The notes: generated by a model from the letters alone, not told the origin. DNA of 64,000 nt from Chelativorans sp. Marseille-P2723 (GCF_902809845.1 NZ_CADDWI010000009.1:458144-522143), one strand, 5' to 3'. Positions 8,339-16,927 are shown, counted from the first letter of the stretch. Program-made: numbers and translations.

Positions 8339-10144
8339 TTATGACGTCGTACGCGCTTCCATCGGCAAGGAACAAAGGTCGTGGTCACCACTGGCTGACG
8401 GTGCATGCCCGCATATGTCTCGTTCTTCCGTGAGGCTGCGGAACGCCTCGAACTGACTGAGATAGACGGTTCCCGTCAGGTGATCGAGGAACGCGGCACG
8501 CTTGAGACGATCCATCACGGGACCCTTCACCTCGGTCAGATGGAAGGTGATACCGGCATCCTTCAGCCGGTGATTGATCTCCTCCAGGCTTTCCAGCGCG
8601 CTGGCATCGACGGTGTTGACTGCCGAACACATCAGCACAACGTGGCGCAGGTCAGGACGCTCGGCCACAAGTTCGGCAATGCGGTCTTCGAGATAGCGAC
8701 TGTTGGCGAAATAGAGGCTTTCGTCGACCCGGATCGACAGGATGTGCGGATCGATCTGGACCTGATGGCGTTCGACGTTGCGGAAGTGTTCGGTCCGTGG
8801 CACCAGGCCGACGACCGCCATGTGGGGCTTGCTCGTGCGGTAGAGGTGAAGAACGAGCGACAGCGCTACCCCAGCCACCACGCCAGGCTCCACGCCCCAC
8901 AACAGGGTAACGAGGATCGTCGCCGCCATCGCGGAAAAGTCGGCCTTCGAATAGTCGAAGACCTGGCGGATCGCCTTGAGGTCGACGAGCGACAGGACGG
9001 CGACGATGATGGTTGCGGCAAGGGTAGCCTGCGGGAGGCTGGTGAGGAGCGGCGTCAGGAACAAGGTCGCAAATGCGATACCGGCGGCCGTGAATACGCC
9101 GGCAGCGGGCGTTTCGGCCCCAGCGTCGAAATTGACGACGGAACGGGCGAAGCCTCCCGTCACCGGATAGCCGGTGGAAAGGCCGGAAGCGATGTTGGCA
9201 GCGCCAAGCCCGATCAGTTCCTGATCCGGAACGATGCGCTGTCGCCGTTTCGAGGCGAGCGTCTGCGCAACCGACACGGATTCGACGAAGCCGATAATGC
9301 TGATCAGGAAGGCTGGTGCGGCGAGGGTTATGACCAGATCGATGGAGATCTGGGGCAGCCCGAATGCAGGGAGACCCTGCGGGATCGTGCCGACCAGGGC
9401 CACACCCTCCCCGCCAAGGTCGAGCGCGGCTGCGATGAAGATCGTCAAGGCCACGGCAAGAATCGGCGCGGCCTTGGTCATCAGGTCCGCCGGCCGTTTC
9501 GCGATGCCGAGGCCGATCAGGAGCGGCTTCAGCCGCATACGCGCGAAATAGAGGAAGGCGAGCGCGCCCACACCGATGGCTACCGTGTAGGGATTGATCC
9601 GGGCTGCCGTCCTTGCCAGCGCGAAAACAATTTCGGGAAGGGTATCGCCACCCGCATGGACGCCGAAAATATGCTTCAACTGGCTGGCCGCGATCAGGAG
9701 TCCCGAGGCGGTGATGAAGCCGGAAATCACCGGGTGGCTGAGGAAATTGGCAAGGAAGCCGAGCCGGAACAGACCCATCAACACCAGCATCGCCCCCGAC
9801 AGCAGCGCCAGCACGATTGCCGCTGTGAGATAATCCGTCGTACCTTGCGCGGCGATCTGCCCAATGGCCGATGCCGTCATGAGCGACACGACGGCGACAG
9901 GCCCGACCGCGAGTGTCCGGCTGGCGCCAAACAGCGCGTAGGCCACCAGCGGCAGGATCGACGCGTAGAGGCCGACTTCAGGCGGCAGCCCCGCGAGCAT
10001 GGCATAGGCCAGCGATTGCGGGATAAGCATGATCGTGACGATGACCGCGGCAACCAGATCGCTGACCAGCGTCGTCCGATCATAGGTACGCGCCCAATCC
10101 GTCAACGGCAGATATCCGTTTATCCGCCTCGCAAGGCCGCCCAT
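8339..10144 (-). CDS. SulP-family anion transporter with STAS domain
   Basis: A 601-residue protein. About residues 20-420 are membrane-spanning and include the SulP signature region (LIPQSLAYAMLAGLPPEVGLYAS) and GYPVTGGFARSVVNFDAGAETP. A cytosolic STAS domain follows (about 440-560: SIRVDESLYFANSRYLED, VVLMCSAVNTVDASALESLE). SulP proteins carry sulfate, bicarbonate or other anions. It lies 21 bp after the second YeeE/YedE gene and is probably the last gene of the sulfide-responsive operon, so sulfate export or uptake linked to sulfur oxidation is plausible. The substrate is not determined by sequence. Confidence 0.9.
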   Translation of the reverse strand: MGGLARRINGYLPLTDWARTYDRTTLVSDLVAAVIVTIMLIPQSLAYAMLAGLPPEVGLYASILPLVAYALFGASRTLAVGPVAVVSLMTASAIGQIAAQGTTDYLTAAIVLALLSGAMLVLMGLFRLGFLANFLSHPVISGFITASGLLIAASQLKHIFGVHAGGDTLPEIVFALARTAARINPYTVAIGVGALAFLYFARMRLKPLLIGLGIAKRPADLMTKAAPILAVALTIFIAAALDLGGEGVALVGTIPQGLPAFGLPQISIDLVITLAAPAFLISIIGFVESVSVAQTLASKRRQRIVPDQELIGLGAANIASGLSTGYPVTGGFARSVVNFDAGAETPAAGVFTAAGIAFATLFLTPLLTSLPQATLAATIIVAVLSLVDLKAIRQVFDYSKADFSAMAATILVTLLWGVEPGVVAGVALSLVLHLYRTSKPHMAVVGLVPRTEHFRNVERHQVQIDPHILSIRVDESLYFANSRYLEDRIAELVAERPDLRHVVLMCSAVNTVDASALESLEEINHRLKDAGITFHLTEVKGPVMDRLKRAAFLDHLTGTVYLSQFEAFRSLTEERDICGHAPSASGDHDLCSLPMEARTTS

Positions 10145-10165
10145 CTTCGTATCACCTTCCGCTGA

Positions 10166-10609
10166 TCAGGCCGCGTCCGACTGCGTCCGCACTGCCATCG
10201 CGTGTCGCGCCAGGCGCGCCGCAGCGATGCCGCCCAACATCGAGCCGACAAAGAGCAGCGCGTCGGCTTCGCCCAGGCCGAGAGCCGGGATGGCACCTCC
10301 TGGACAGAAGCCGGTGATGCCCCAACCGACGCCGAACACCGCCGAACCCGCGATGAGCGCGGGGTCGATATTGCGGGCGCTCGGAAGATGAAAGGTTCGA
10401 TCGAACAGGGGCTGCGGACGTCTGAGCACGAAATGATAGCCGATGGCGGTCACGATGAGCGCACCACCCATCACGAACGCGAGCGAGGGGTCCCACACGC
10501 CTGCCACATCGAAGAAACTGAGCACCTTGGCCGGGTTGGCCATACCGGAAATCGCAATTCCTGCGCCGAAGACGAGACCTGCGAAAAGGGCGGAGAGGGT
10601 CCGGATCAT
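10166..10609 (-). CDS. YeeE/YedE-family half transporter (second subunit)
   Basis: A 147-residue membrane protein with four helices and the family motif GWGITGFCPGGAIPALG, whose cysteine is conserved in YeeE/YedE sulfur transporters. The ATG at 10609 overlaps the stop of the preceding half (ATGA). Together the two short proteins correspond to one full-length YeeE. Family knowledge: YeeE imports thiosulfate, and the two-gene forms (PmpA/PmpB-like) are often regulated by BigR. The position inside the BigR operon supports a sulfur-species transport role. Confidence 0.85.
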   Translation of the reverse strand: MIRTLSALFAGLVFGAGIAISGMANPAKVLSFFDVAGVWDPSLAFVMGGALIVTAIGYHFVLRRPQPLFDRTFHLPSARNIDPALIAGSAVFGVGWGITGFCPGGAIPALGLGEADALLFVGSMLGGIAAARLARHAMAVRTQSDAA

Positions 10610-11040
10610 CAGAAGCCTCCAAGAAGGTGACGAACGATGAAGACGGTCAATGCCGTCGATGCCATGAATGTGAGCGTCGCGGCGATGGAACGTGGCGACA
10701 CCCGGGCGAGCCCGCAGACGCCGTGTCCGGACGTGCAGCCGGAGCCGAAATAGACGCCAATGCCGACGATCAGCCCGCCGATGACGAGCCATGGCGCTGG
10801 TACCGCGCTCTCAAAAGGAATGACCGGCTCACCGGCAATGGCAATGATCAGGGCTGGTGCGGCGATCGCTCCGGCAATGAAGGCCGCCCGCCAGGTCCAG
10901 TCGTCCGAGAATGGCGGCAGAAGCCCAGACAGGATGCCGGTCATCCCGGCGATGCGGCCATGGAAGGCCATCAGCAGGACGGCGGCAACGCCGATCAGCG
11001 CGCCTCCAAAAAGGGAGGCAACCGGTGTGAATTCAGTCAT
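10609..11040 (-). CDS. YeeE/YedE-family half transporter (first subunit)
   Basis: A 143-residue membrane protein with four or five helices and the motif [22 protein letters not shown], which carries the conserved cysteines of this sulfur transporter family. It begins three bases after the BigR-like gene ends and overlaps the next half-transporter by four bases. Both halves are probably needed for function. Thiosulfate or a sulfane-sulfur species is the likely substrate, by family analogy. Confidence 0.87.
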   Translation of the reverse strand: MTEFTPVASLFGGALIGVAAVLLMAFHGRIAGMTGILSGLLPPFSDDWTWRAAFIAGAIAAPALIIAIAGEPVIPFESAVPAPWLVIGGLIVGIGVYFGSGCTSGHGVCGLARVSPRSIAATLTFMASTALTVFIVRHLLGGF

Positions 11041-11043
11041 CGA

Positions 11044-11385
11044 TCAGTCTCGTCGTTGCGGGTTTGCGGCATCGCTCGTGCAGAACAGCCGGTGCATGGT
11101 GTGAATGAATGCTGCCACGCGCGGGTCCGCGAGGTGGTAAAAGACATGCTTGCCCTCCTTGCGACCCGCAATCAGCCCTGCCTCGCGCAACTCTGCGATC
11201 TGCTGCGACAGGCCCGGCTGGCGGATGCCGAGCAGATCCTCGAGGTCCCGAACGGAGCGCTCGGCCTCAAGGAGTGCGCAGCAGACCAGCAGTCGATCGG
11301 GATTGGACAGCTTCTTCAGAAAGCCCGATGCCTCCTCGACATTGGCCTTCAGGTCGGCTGCTTCGCAGGAAAGCGGCTCAATCAC
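11044..11385 (-). CDS. bigR: BigR-like persulfide-sensing ArsR repressor
   Basis: A 113-residue ArsR protein. It has FLKKLSNPDRLLVCCALLEAERSVRDLEDLLGIRQPGLSQQIAELREAGL and a C-terminal helix MHRLFC. Cysteines 35/36 and 102 match the redox pair of BigR (C42 and C108 in the Xylella/Agrobacterium proteins, numbering from memory), which form a disulfide or persulfide bridge and release DNA when sulfide is high. It is embedded between the persulfide dioxygenase-like gene and the YeeE/YedE genes, the classic BigR operon context. It probably controls this operon from the site near 12997. Confidence 0.88.
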   Translation of the reverse strand: MIEPLSCEAADLKANVEEASGFLKKLSNPDRLLVCCALLEAERSVRDLEDLLGIRQPGLSQQIAELREAGLIAGRKEGKHVFYHLADPRVAAFIHTMHRLFCTSDAANPQRRD

Positions 11386-11388
11386 GTG

Positions 11389-12270
11389 TCAATCCCATGG
11401 CGCGCCGCTCAGCACGTCGAGCGGGATCTTAAGGTAACGGCGTCCGTTTGATTCGGGTACGGGCAGCCGTCCGCCATTGGTGTTGATCTGCAGCGAGTGC
11501 AAGATCAGCTTAGGCATGGCAAGCGTCCTGTCGCGGGCCTCGCGGGCGGCGACAAACTCCGCTTCCGTCCTGTATTTCGCCATATGGATGTTCTTTGCCT
11601 TCTGCTCGCTGACCGTCGATTCCCACAGCGGTTCGCGACCGCCGGGCTGGTAGTCGTGGCCGGTAAAGATGCGGGTCTCGTCCGGCAGGGCGAGGATGTC
11701 CTGGATGGACTTCCACAGCACCTTGGCGCTGCCGCCCGGGAAATCGGCGCGCGCCGTGCCGCTGTCGGGCATGAACAGCGTGTCGTGTACGAACGCGGCA
11801 TCACCGATGACATAGGTGATCGAAGCGAGCGTATGACCCGGCGAGAACATCACTCTCGCGTCGATATTGCCGATCGTGAAGGTGTCGCCGTCAGCAAAGA
11901 GGCGATCCCACTGGGAGCCGTCGGCGGGAAAATCCGGCCAGTTGTAGAAGTCCTTCCAAAGCTTCTGGACCTCAGTCACCTTCTCGCCGATCGCTGTGGG
12001 CGCTCCGGTCTTTTCCTTGAGGTAGGCGGCGGCCGAGAAGTGGTCGGCATGGGGATGGGTGTCGAGGATCCACTCGACCGTGTAGCCCCTCTCCTTCACG
12101 AATTCGAGGATGCGGTCGGCGCTCTTCGATGCGGTCTGGCCGGATTTCTCATCGAAGTCATAGACGGGGTCGATGATCGCGCATTTCTTCGTCTCGGGAT
12201 CAGCGACCACATATTGGATCGACCAGGTCCGCCGGTCGAAGAAGCCGGTCACTTCGGGTTTCTGTGCCAT
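11389..12270 (-). CDS. MBL-fold persulfide dioxygenase-like hydrolase (ETHE1/Blh type)
   Basis: A 293-residue metallo-beta-lactamase-fold protein with the metal motif THPHADH (H72, H74, D76, H77), a second histidine in FSPGHTLASITY, an aspartate in the DTLFMPDSGTARADFPGG segment and a late histidine in FTGHDYQPGG. The GTARADFPGG signature is typical of ETHE1-like persulfide dioxygenases, which oxidise glutathione persulfide to sulfite using a single iron. In BigR operons the homologue is called Blh. It follows the DUF442 gene and precedes bigR. It would act after sulfide:quinone reductase. The frame is intact. Confidence 0.9.
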   Translation of the reverse strand: MAQKPEVTGFFDRRTWSIQYVVADPETKKCAIIDPVYDFDEKSGQTASKSADRILEFVKERGYTVEWILDTHPHADHFSAAAYLKEKTGAPTAIGEKVTEVQKLWKDFYNWPDFPADGSQWDRLFADGDTFTIGNIDARVMFSPGHTLASITYVIGDAAFVHDTLFMPDSGTARADFPGGSAKVLWKSIQDILALPDETRIFTGHDYQPGGREPLWESTVSEQKAKNIHMAKYRTEAEFVAAREARDRTLAMPKLILHSLQINTNGGRLPVPESNGRRYLKIPLDVLSGAPWD

Positions 12271-12309
12271 GGGAATTCTCTTTCTGCGTGCTGCTCTTGG
12301 ATGAAGGTG

Positions 12310-12737
12310 CTAGCGGCCATGTGTGGCGAGCCAGGCCACGCCTCCGGACAGATCGAAACCATGCCTGGCTCCGAACTGCATGAGGTCGGTCTTGGCCATC
12401 CGGCCGTCGAGGACCCTCCGATTGCCCAGAGCGTCAACGATCGTGTGCCGGAGCGGCAAAAGGCAACAACGGGTCCGGCGCTTTCGGCAAGCGTCTTCTG
12501 AAAATCGCGCACGAGCTGTTCGGTGATATCGGGCCCTCGCACCGGCAGATGGGCCGAACGCAGTCCGGCCTTCTCGGCGGCGTCGGCGATTGCGCTGGCG
12601 GTCGGCTGCAGAAAGCCCTCCCCGTCCGGCCGGTTGTTGACGATTGTCGCATACCCGGCTTGCGCAAGACCGCTGATGTCCTGCGGACTGATCTGGCCGC
12701 AAACGGCAAGCCGTTCGTCGATCTGGACCGGCTTCAT
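12310..12737 (-). pseudogene. DUF442/TIGR01244 phosphatase-like sulfur transferase, probable frameshift
   Basis: The N-terminal 100 residues are a normal DUF442 domain: ISPQDISGLAQAGYATIVNNRPDGE, then the cysteine-phosphatase-like loop VAFCRSGTRS with C94. After SLTLWA the frame leads into an unrelated tail that would run into the next gene (to 12249). The expected family ending, GNRRVLDGRMAKTDLMQFG...GFDLSGG, lies in the neighbouring frame and stops at 12310. A small indel near 12415-12425 therefore probably splits the gene. In other genomes this domain is fused to or precedes the Blh hydrolase and is thought to move sulfane sulfur. Catalytic residues survive. Confidence 0.65.
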
Positions 12738-12940
12738 TTGCCACCTCTCTTAAGTGGACAGGTGTTCAGGCCAAAGATCGAATAGAGCGGGCAGGTTGAG
12801 AACAGGCCCGTGAAAAGCGGCACGAGGCCGACCAGTCCCCACCAGCGTGCGTTGCTCTCGAGGACCAACAGGAGCGACAGAAGCCCCAGGCCGATGATGA
12901 TTCTCAGGGTGCGATCGACGCCACCGACATTCTTCGTCAT
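12734..12940 (-). CDS. YgaP-like / DUF2892 small inner-membrane protein
   Basis: A 68-residue protein starting MTKNVGGVDRTLRIIIGLGLL with two helices (about residues 12-27 and 34-48) and a cysteine-bearing end, STCPLYSIFGLNTCPLKRGGK. The NVGGVDRxLRIIxG beginning is diagnostic for this family. It overlaps the DUF442 start by four bases and is the first gene of the leftward sulfide operon that ends with SulP. It shares a family with 296-499 but is clearly diverged. Confidence 0.88.
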   Translation of the reverse strand: MTKNVGGVDRTLRIIIGLGLLSLLLVLESNARWWGLVGLVPLFTGLFSTCPLYSIFGLNTCPLKRGGK

Positions 12941-12996
12941 GTCCGTTCCTCGTCATTGTTTCCGGTTCAATTCCGGCTTCTTCCTTACGTACATAC

Positions 12997-13016
12997 GATT
13001 GCAAATAAATGCAATC
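12997..13016. promoter_or_regulatory. Inverted repeat upstream of the sulfide operon (candidate BigR operator)
   Basis: GATTGCA and TGCAATC (12997-13003 and 13010-13016) are perfect 7-bp arms around an AT spacer, inside an AT-rich patch 57 bp upstream of the YgaP-like start at 12940. This is the only promoter-like gap for the leftward operon, so it is the likely regulator target. It does not match the ATTC-N8-GAAT form found at 648-663, so assignment to BigR is tentative. Confidence 0.5.
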
Positions 13017-13078
13017 AATAAAATGTTTCGAACCTACAGTTCTCTCCGGAATTCTTTCTTGCGTGGTGTGCGCCGTCG

Positions 13079-14284
13079 TCAGGTCGTGCCGGGTGCCTCC
13101 TGCTTTCTCCTGCTCATGCGCCACAGAAGCGGGACCAGAACGAGGGCAATCGTCGGAAATATCAGCCAGTTGATGGTCTGCCAGCCGGCCGCCGTCAGCA
13201 GCGTTCCGGAAAAGAACGAAGCTGCGGCGACGGAGCCGAAGATGAGGAAGTCGTTCGCGCCTTGCACTTTGCCGCGTTCATCTGACGTGTGGCAGTCGGT
13301 TACCATTGCGGTTGCGCCGATGAACCCGAAGTTCCAGCCAACGCCGAGCAGGATCAGCGAGATATAAAAATCGGAAAGGTTTAGCCCGGAAAGTGCGACG
13401 GCCCCGGAGCCCGCGATAAGAAGCAGTCCGGCGGCGGTCACCTTCTCCTTGCCGAAGCGACCAATGAGATGGCCGGTGATGAAGCTTGGCGCAAACATGG
13501 CGAGCACATGCCACTGGATGCCGAGCGCGGCCTCCCCGACGGTAAACCCGCAGCCGACCATAGCGATGGGGGCCGCAGTCATGACGAAGCTCATTAGCCC
13601 ATAGGAGACGATGCCGGCCGCTGCTACGAGCATGAAACGAGGCGCAAGCAGGATCTCGCGAAGGGGTCGGCCGCTGCTCATCGACAGGCGGGCCTGCGCC
13701 ACTTTCGGAGCGCGCAGCATTGCCAACACGGGAAGCGCCAGAAGCGCCAACACCGCCTGGCTCAGGAAGCTGCCCGCGAAAGGCGCTGCTGGCAGCGCGT
13801 CGCGCGTCCAGATCACCAACTGCGGTCCGATGATGGCTGCGATCAGCCCGCCGATCATTACCAGAGAGATCGCCCGTGCCTTGAAGCTGTCGGGGGCTGC
13901 ATCGGTCGCGGCGAAACGATAGCTTTGAACGTATGCGCCGTAGAAACCGGCGAGAAAGGTGCCAAGGCAGAAGACGACGAATGCTGCTGCGACCACTCCG
14001 AGTGTCGCGACGAGGCCGGAGATGATGCCGATCCCCGCACCGAGCAAATATCCTGTGCGACGACCGAAATGACGCATCACGACCGCGGCGGGGATCGTTC
14101 CGAGCGCAAGGCCGAGATTGTAGAGGCTGACCGGCAAGGTCACGAAGGCGGGATCCGGCGACAGGACCTGATCGACGATGCCGCCGAGCGAAATGATGAT
14201 CGGCGGGCTGGCGGCCCCGAGCGCTTGGGCTGCCGTCAAGATGAATACGTTCCTACGGGCAAGTGCCTCAGCCGGCATAAACAA
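13079..14284 (-). CDS. MFS transporter
   Basis: A 401-residue protein with twelve hydrophobic helices and MFS features: VVMRHFGRRTGYLLGAGIG between helices 2 and 3, and GHLIGRFGKEKVTAAG at the matching position in the second half. The start MFMPAEALARRNVF has an alternative ATG two codons later. It begins eight bases after the ArsR gene at 14292-14660 ends, so both are probably one leftward unit divergent from trxC-sqr. That pairing suggests export of a sulfur- or redox-related compound, but the substrate cannot be read from the sequence. Confidence 0.8.
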   Translation of the reverse strand: MFMPAEALARRNVFILTAAQALGAASPPIIISLGGIVDQVLSPDPAFVTLPVSLYNLGLALGTIPAAVVMRHFGRRTGYLLGAGIGIISGLVATLGVVAAAFVVFCLGTFLAGFYGAYVQSYRFAATDAAPDSFKARAISLVMIGGLIAAIIGPQLVIWTRDALPAAPFAGSFLSQAVLALLALPVLAMLRAPKVAQARLSMSSGRPLREILLAPRFMLVAAAGIVSYGLMSFVMTAAPIAMVGCGFTVGEAALGIQWHVLAMFAPSFITGHLIGRFGKEKVTAAGLLLIAGSGAVALSGLNLSDFYISLILLGVGWNFGFIGATAMVTDCHTSDERGKVQGANDFLIFGSVAAASFFSGTLLTAAGWQTINWLIFPTIALVLVPLLWRMSRRKQEAPGTT

Positions 14285-14291
14285 TCCCCAG

Positions 14292-14660
14292 TCAGTTCTG
14301 GGGCGCTTTGCGGCGCCCGATGGCAGGGCCCTCCGAGGCTGCAGCTGCCTTGGCCACCCGTGGTTCGCAGAAAGACTCGTACAAAATGGTCAGCACGTTG
14401 CGCGCGGGCTCGCTCTGGATCCGGTACCAGATCATCTGGCCGTCTCGCCGACCGGCGATCAGCCGGTCGCGGCGCAAGAGCGCTAGATGCTGGGAGACGG
14501 TCGAATCCCGGATCCCGAGATACTCCGCAAGCTGTCCAACCGACTTCTCGCCATCGATGAGCTGGCACAGGATCAGGAGACGATGCCGGTTGGCAAGCGC
14601 CTTCAGCAATTCGCTGGCATCGTCGGCGGCGGCTTCCATGATTTGAAGATCGATTTTCAT
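14292..14660 (-). CDS. SqrR-like ArsR repressor with two cysteines
   Basis: A 122-residue ArsR protein. It has LLKALANRHRLLILCQLIDGEKSVGQLAEYLGIRDSTVSQHLALLRRDRLI, then a wing RRDGQMIWYRI and the helix ILYESFCEPR. Cysteines in the LILC and ESFC positions match those of SqrR/BigR persulfide sensors. A basic tail (GRRKAPQN) is extra. It starts at the ATG at 14660, 93 bp from the divergent trxC. Regulation of trxC-sqr and of its own MFS partner is likely by context. It is the third cysteine-pair ArsR in 15 kb. Confidence 0.82.
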   Translation of the reverse strand: MKIDLQIMEAAADDASELLKALANRHRLLILCQLIDGEKSVGQLAEYLGIRDSTVSQHLALLRRDRLIAGRRDGQMIWYRIQSEPARNVLTILYESFCEPRVAKAAAASEGPAIGRRKAPQN

Positions 14661-14753
14661 TATTGCGAACCTACGCAGATTTGAATATATAGTCAATGAG
14701 AAATCGCCCTGCCGACGGCACTGCCCCGGCAAGGCGCGCTGGAGATCGGATGT

Positions 14754-15203
14754 ATGACGAACGGTGACCGTAACGTTGTCTGCCCGCATTGCGCGGCAGT
14801 GAACCGGATTGCTACCGGGCGGGACGCCACGGCGGCCCGCTGCGGATCGTGCAAGGAGAAGCTGTTCGACGGACATCCCGTCGATGCGAATGCCCGCATG
14901 TATGATCGCCAGATCGCGCGCAGCGACATCCCGGTTCTTGTCGATGTCTGGGCGCCCTGGTGCGGGCCCTGCCGGGCGATGGCGCCGGCCTTCGCCCAGG
15001 CCAGCACCGAACTCGAGCCCGATGTCAGGCTGATCAAGCTCAATTCCGATAACGAACCGGAGGTCGCCGGACGGCTCGGCATTCGCGGGATCCCGACCAT
15101 GATCCTGTTCCGCGGAGGCAGGGAGCTTGCCCGCACCTCCGGAGCCATGACCGCCAGGCAGATTTTTGACTGGACGCAAAGACATTTGGGCCCGGCAGCC
15201 TAG
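14754..15203 (+). CDS. trxC: Thioredoxin 2 (TrxC type)
   Basis: A 149-residue thioredoxin with an N-terminal zinc ribbon (C10-x2-C13 and C30-x2-C33) and the active site WAPWCGPC (C70, C73), followed by GIRGIPTMILFRGG with the cis-proline. This architecture defines TrxC. GGAG lies nine bases before the ATG. It sits 38 bp before the sulfide:quinone reductase gene. Thioredoxin can release sulfide from persulfides and reset persulfidated proteins, so co-expression with SQR and a persulfide-sensing repressor makes sense. Cytosolic. Confidence 0.92.
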   Translation: MTNGDRNVVCPHCAAVNRIATGRDATAARCGSCKEKLFDGHPVDANARMYDRQIARSDIPVLVDVWAPWCGPCRAMAPAFAQASTELEPDVRLIKLNSDNEPEVAGRLGIRGIPTMILFRGGRELARTSGAMTARQIFDWTQRHLGPAA

Positions 15204-15241
15204 AACAAAGCTGATTTTGCCGTTCGGCGAGGAGGTGAGAG

Positions 15242-16537
15242 ATGAACAGACGAGAACTACTCCTTGGCGTCAGTGCGGCCGGTGCGCTTTCCGCATTGGG
15301 CGCGTTTCCAGCCCGTGCTCAGATTTCGTCGGCGCGTGCCCGCATTGTCATCGCGGGAGCCGGTGCCGCCGGCCTGTCGCTGGCCTCCAGATTGTCGCGG
15401 CAGATGGAGAATGCAAGCATCACCATCATCGACGCCAAGCACGAGCATCATTTCCAGCCAGGCTACACCTTAATCGGCGCCGGTCTCTGGCAACCGACGG
15501 ACGTGACCTTCCGGAACGCCGATTTCATCCCCCCGGGCATCGAGTGGATCGAGGAGGGTGTGGCGGAGTTCGATCCTGACGCCAATCGGGTCGCGACCAC
15601 TTCGGGTCGTAGCGTGAATTACGACTTCCTCTTCGTGGCAACGGGTTTGATGCTGGATTATCGCGGCATCCAGGGTATGGACGAGTCGCTCATCGGAACG
15701 GACGGGATCGCTTCGATCTATGCCGGACCCGAGGCAGCCGCAGCCTCGTTCATGGAGATCGAAACTTTCATCGACAAGGGCGGCGTCGGCCTGTTCGGCC
15801 GGCCTCCGACGGAAATGAAATGCGCCGGCGCGCCGCTGAAGATCACCTTCATCACCGACGACAGGGCGCGCCGCAGAGGCCGGCGCGACAATGTGGAGCT
15901 GATCTACAACGCACATGCTGGCGCGGTGTTCGCAATTCCGCCGGTCAACGACAAGGTCAAGGAGATGTTTGCCGCCCGCGACGTCGCGGTGAACTATAAT
16001 CATGTGCTGTCGGCAATCGACCCCGATGCGAAGAAAGCCACCTACCGGACCGAAGGCGGCGACGTCACGCTCGACTATGATTTCATTCACGTCGTACCGC
16101 CCATGCGCGCTCCTGAGGCCGTCAGGAACAGTCCCCTGCCCTGGCAGGACGGTGCGCTCGCCGCGGATGGCTGGATCGAGGCAGACAAGGCGACGCTCCG
16201 CCACCCGCGTTTTGCCAATGTCTTTGCAGTCGGCGACGTGGCCGGTGTGCCCCGCGGCAAGACAGCAGCGAGCGTCAAATGGCAGGTCCCTGTTGTCGTG
16301 GACAATCTCGTTGCCGAGACGGCCGGACGCGATCCGACCGCGACCTATAACGGCTACACCTCCTGCCCGATGGTGACCGCCTACGGCAAGGCGATGCTGA
16401 TCGAGTTCGACTATGACGGCACTCTGATCCCCTCCTTCCCGTTCATCGACCCGCTCGAGGAACGCTGGATCTCCTGGGTGATCGAGGAAAAGGGGCTCAA
16501 GGGAGCCTACCGCGCCATGCTGCGCGGACGTGCGTGA
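15242..16537 (+). CDS. sqr: Sulfide:quinone oxidoreductase (type II-like), Tat-exported
   Basis: A 431-residue flavoprotein. It begins with a twin-arginine signal (MNRRELLLGVSAAGALSALG, cleavage after ARAQ), so it is probably folded with FAD and placed on the periplasmic face. The FAD motif IAGAGAAGLSLA follows, then HEHHFQPGYTLIGAGLW, the cysteine region PTEMKCAGAPLKITF, and YNGYTSCPMVTAYGKAMLIEFDY near the C-terminus. The KCAGAP and YNGYTSCP motifs match type II (mitochondrial SQOR-like) enzymes. It oxidises sulfide to sulfane sulfur and passes electrons to quinone, which cytochrome bd can then use. Confidence 0.92.
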   Translation: MNRRELLLGVSAAGALSALGAFPARAQISSARARIVIAGAGAAGLSLASRLSRQMENASITIIDAKHEHHFQPGYTLIGAGLWQPTDVTFRNADFIPPGIEWIEEGVAEFDPDANRVATTSGRSVNYDFLFVATGLMLDYRGIQGMDESLIGTDGIASIYAGPEAAAASFMEIETFIDKGGVGLFGRPPTEMKCAGAPLKITFITDDRARRRGRRDNVELIYNAHAGAVFAIPPVNDKVKEMFAARDVAVNYNHVLSAIDPDAKKATYRTEGGDVTLDYDFIHVVPPMRAPEAVRNSPLPWQDGALAADGWIEADKATLRHPRFANVFAVGDVAGVPRGKTAASVKWQVPVVVDNLVAETAGRDPTATYNGYTSCPMVTAYGKAMLIEFDYDGTLIPSFPFIDPLEERWISWVIEEKGLKGAYRAMLRGRA

Positions 16538-16549
16538 GGAGCAAGGACA

Positions 16550-16927
16550 ATGGCTGATTTCAATCCTGTGACGCTTTATTTCATTCTCTATGAAAGCATG
16601 GGCGTCTGGCTCTTCATTCTCGCCGGCGTGGCAATTCTCCTCCTTGTCGGCGTGATCATGATGACGTTCCGTCTGGGCCGTACGGGTCGTCCGGCCAAAC
16701 GGCCGGCGATGGCGGCAATCGCGGCGGCGCTCGTCGTGACGGTCGTATTCTTCTTCCTGGTTCCCCGCTGGACGCTCGCCGGCATCGGCGCGTTGAGCGG
16801 CGTTGTCGATTATGCCTTCGCTGCTCTTCTTGCGCTCGTGCCAGGAGTCGCGGCCGGAGCGATCGTGTTCATGCTTGCGGCGCGTCGTTGTACTGCGAAA
16901 AGCATGAGACAGCCGGTCTCGGCCTGA
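16550..16927 (+). CDS. Small membrane protein downstream of sqr (DUF5368-like)
   Basis: A 125-residue protein with four hydrophobic helices (about residues 14-40, 52-72, 76-95 and 95-112) and short charged loops (RLGRTGRPAKRP). It starts 12 bp after sqr in the same direction and is very probably co-transcribed. I recall proteins of this kind next to sqr in other alphaproteobacteria (DUF5368), but their function is unknown. A quinone-linked or assembly role for SQR is possible. The frame is intact and codon use matches its neighbours. Confidence 0.75.
   Translation: MADFNPVTLYFILYESMGVWLFILAGVAILLLVGVIMMTFRLGRTGRPAKRPAMAAIAAALVVTVVFFFLVPRWTLAGIGALSGVVDYAFAALLALVPGVAAGAIVFMLAARRCTAKSMRQPVSA

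Noticed and set aside
8134..8406. A 90-codon leftward frame overlapping the end of the SulP gene and the regulator promoter
   Set aside because: It covers the palindrome and the SulP stop region, has no ribosome site or family resemblance, and codon use is poor.
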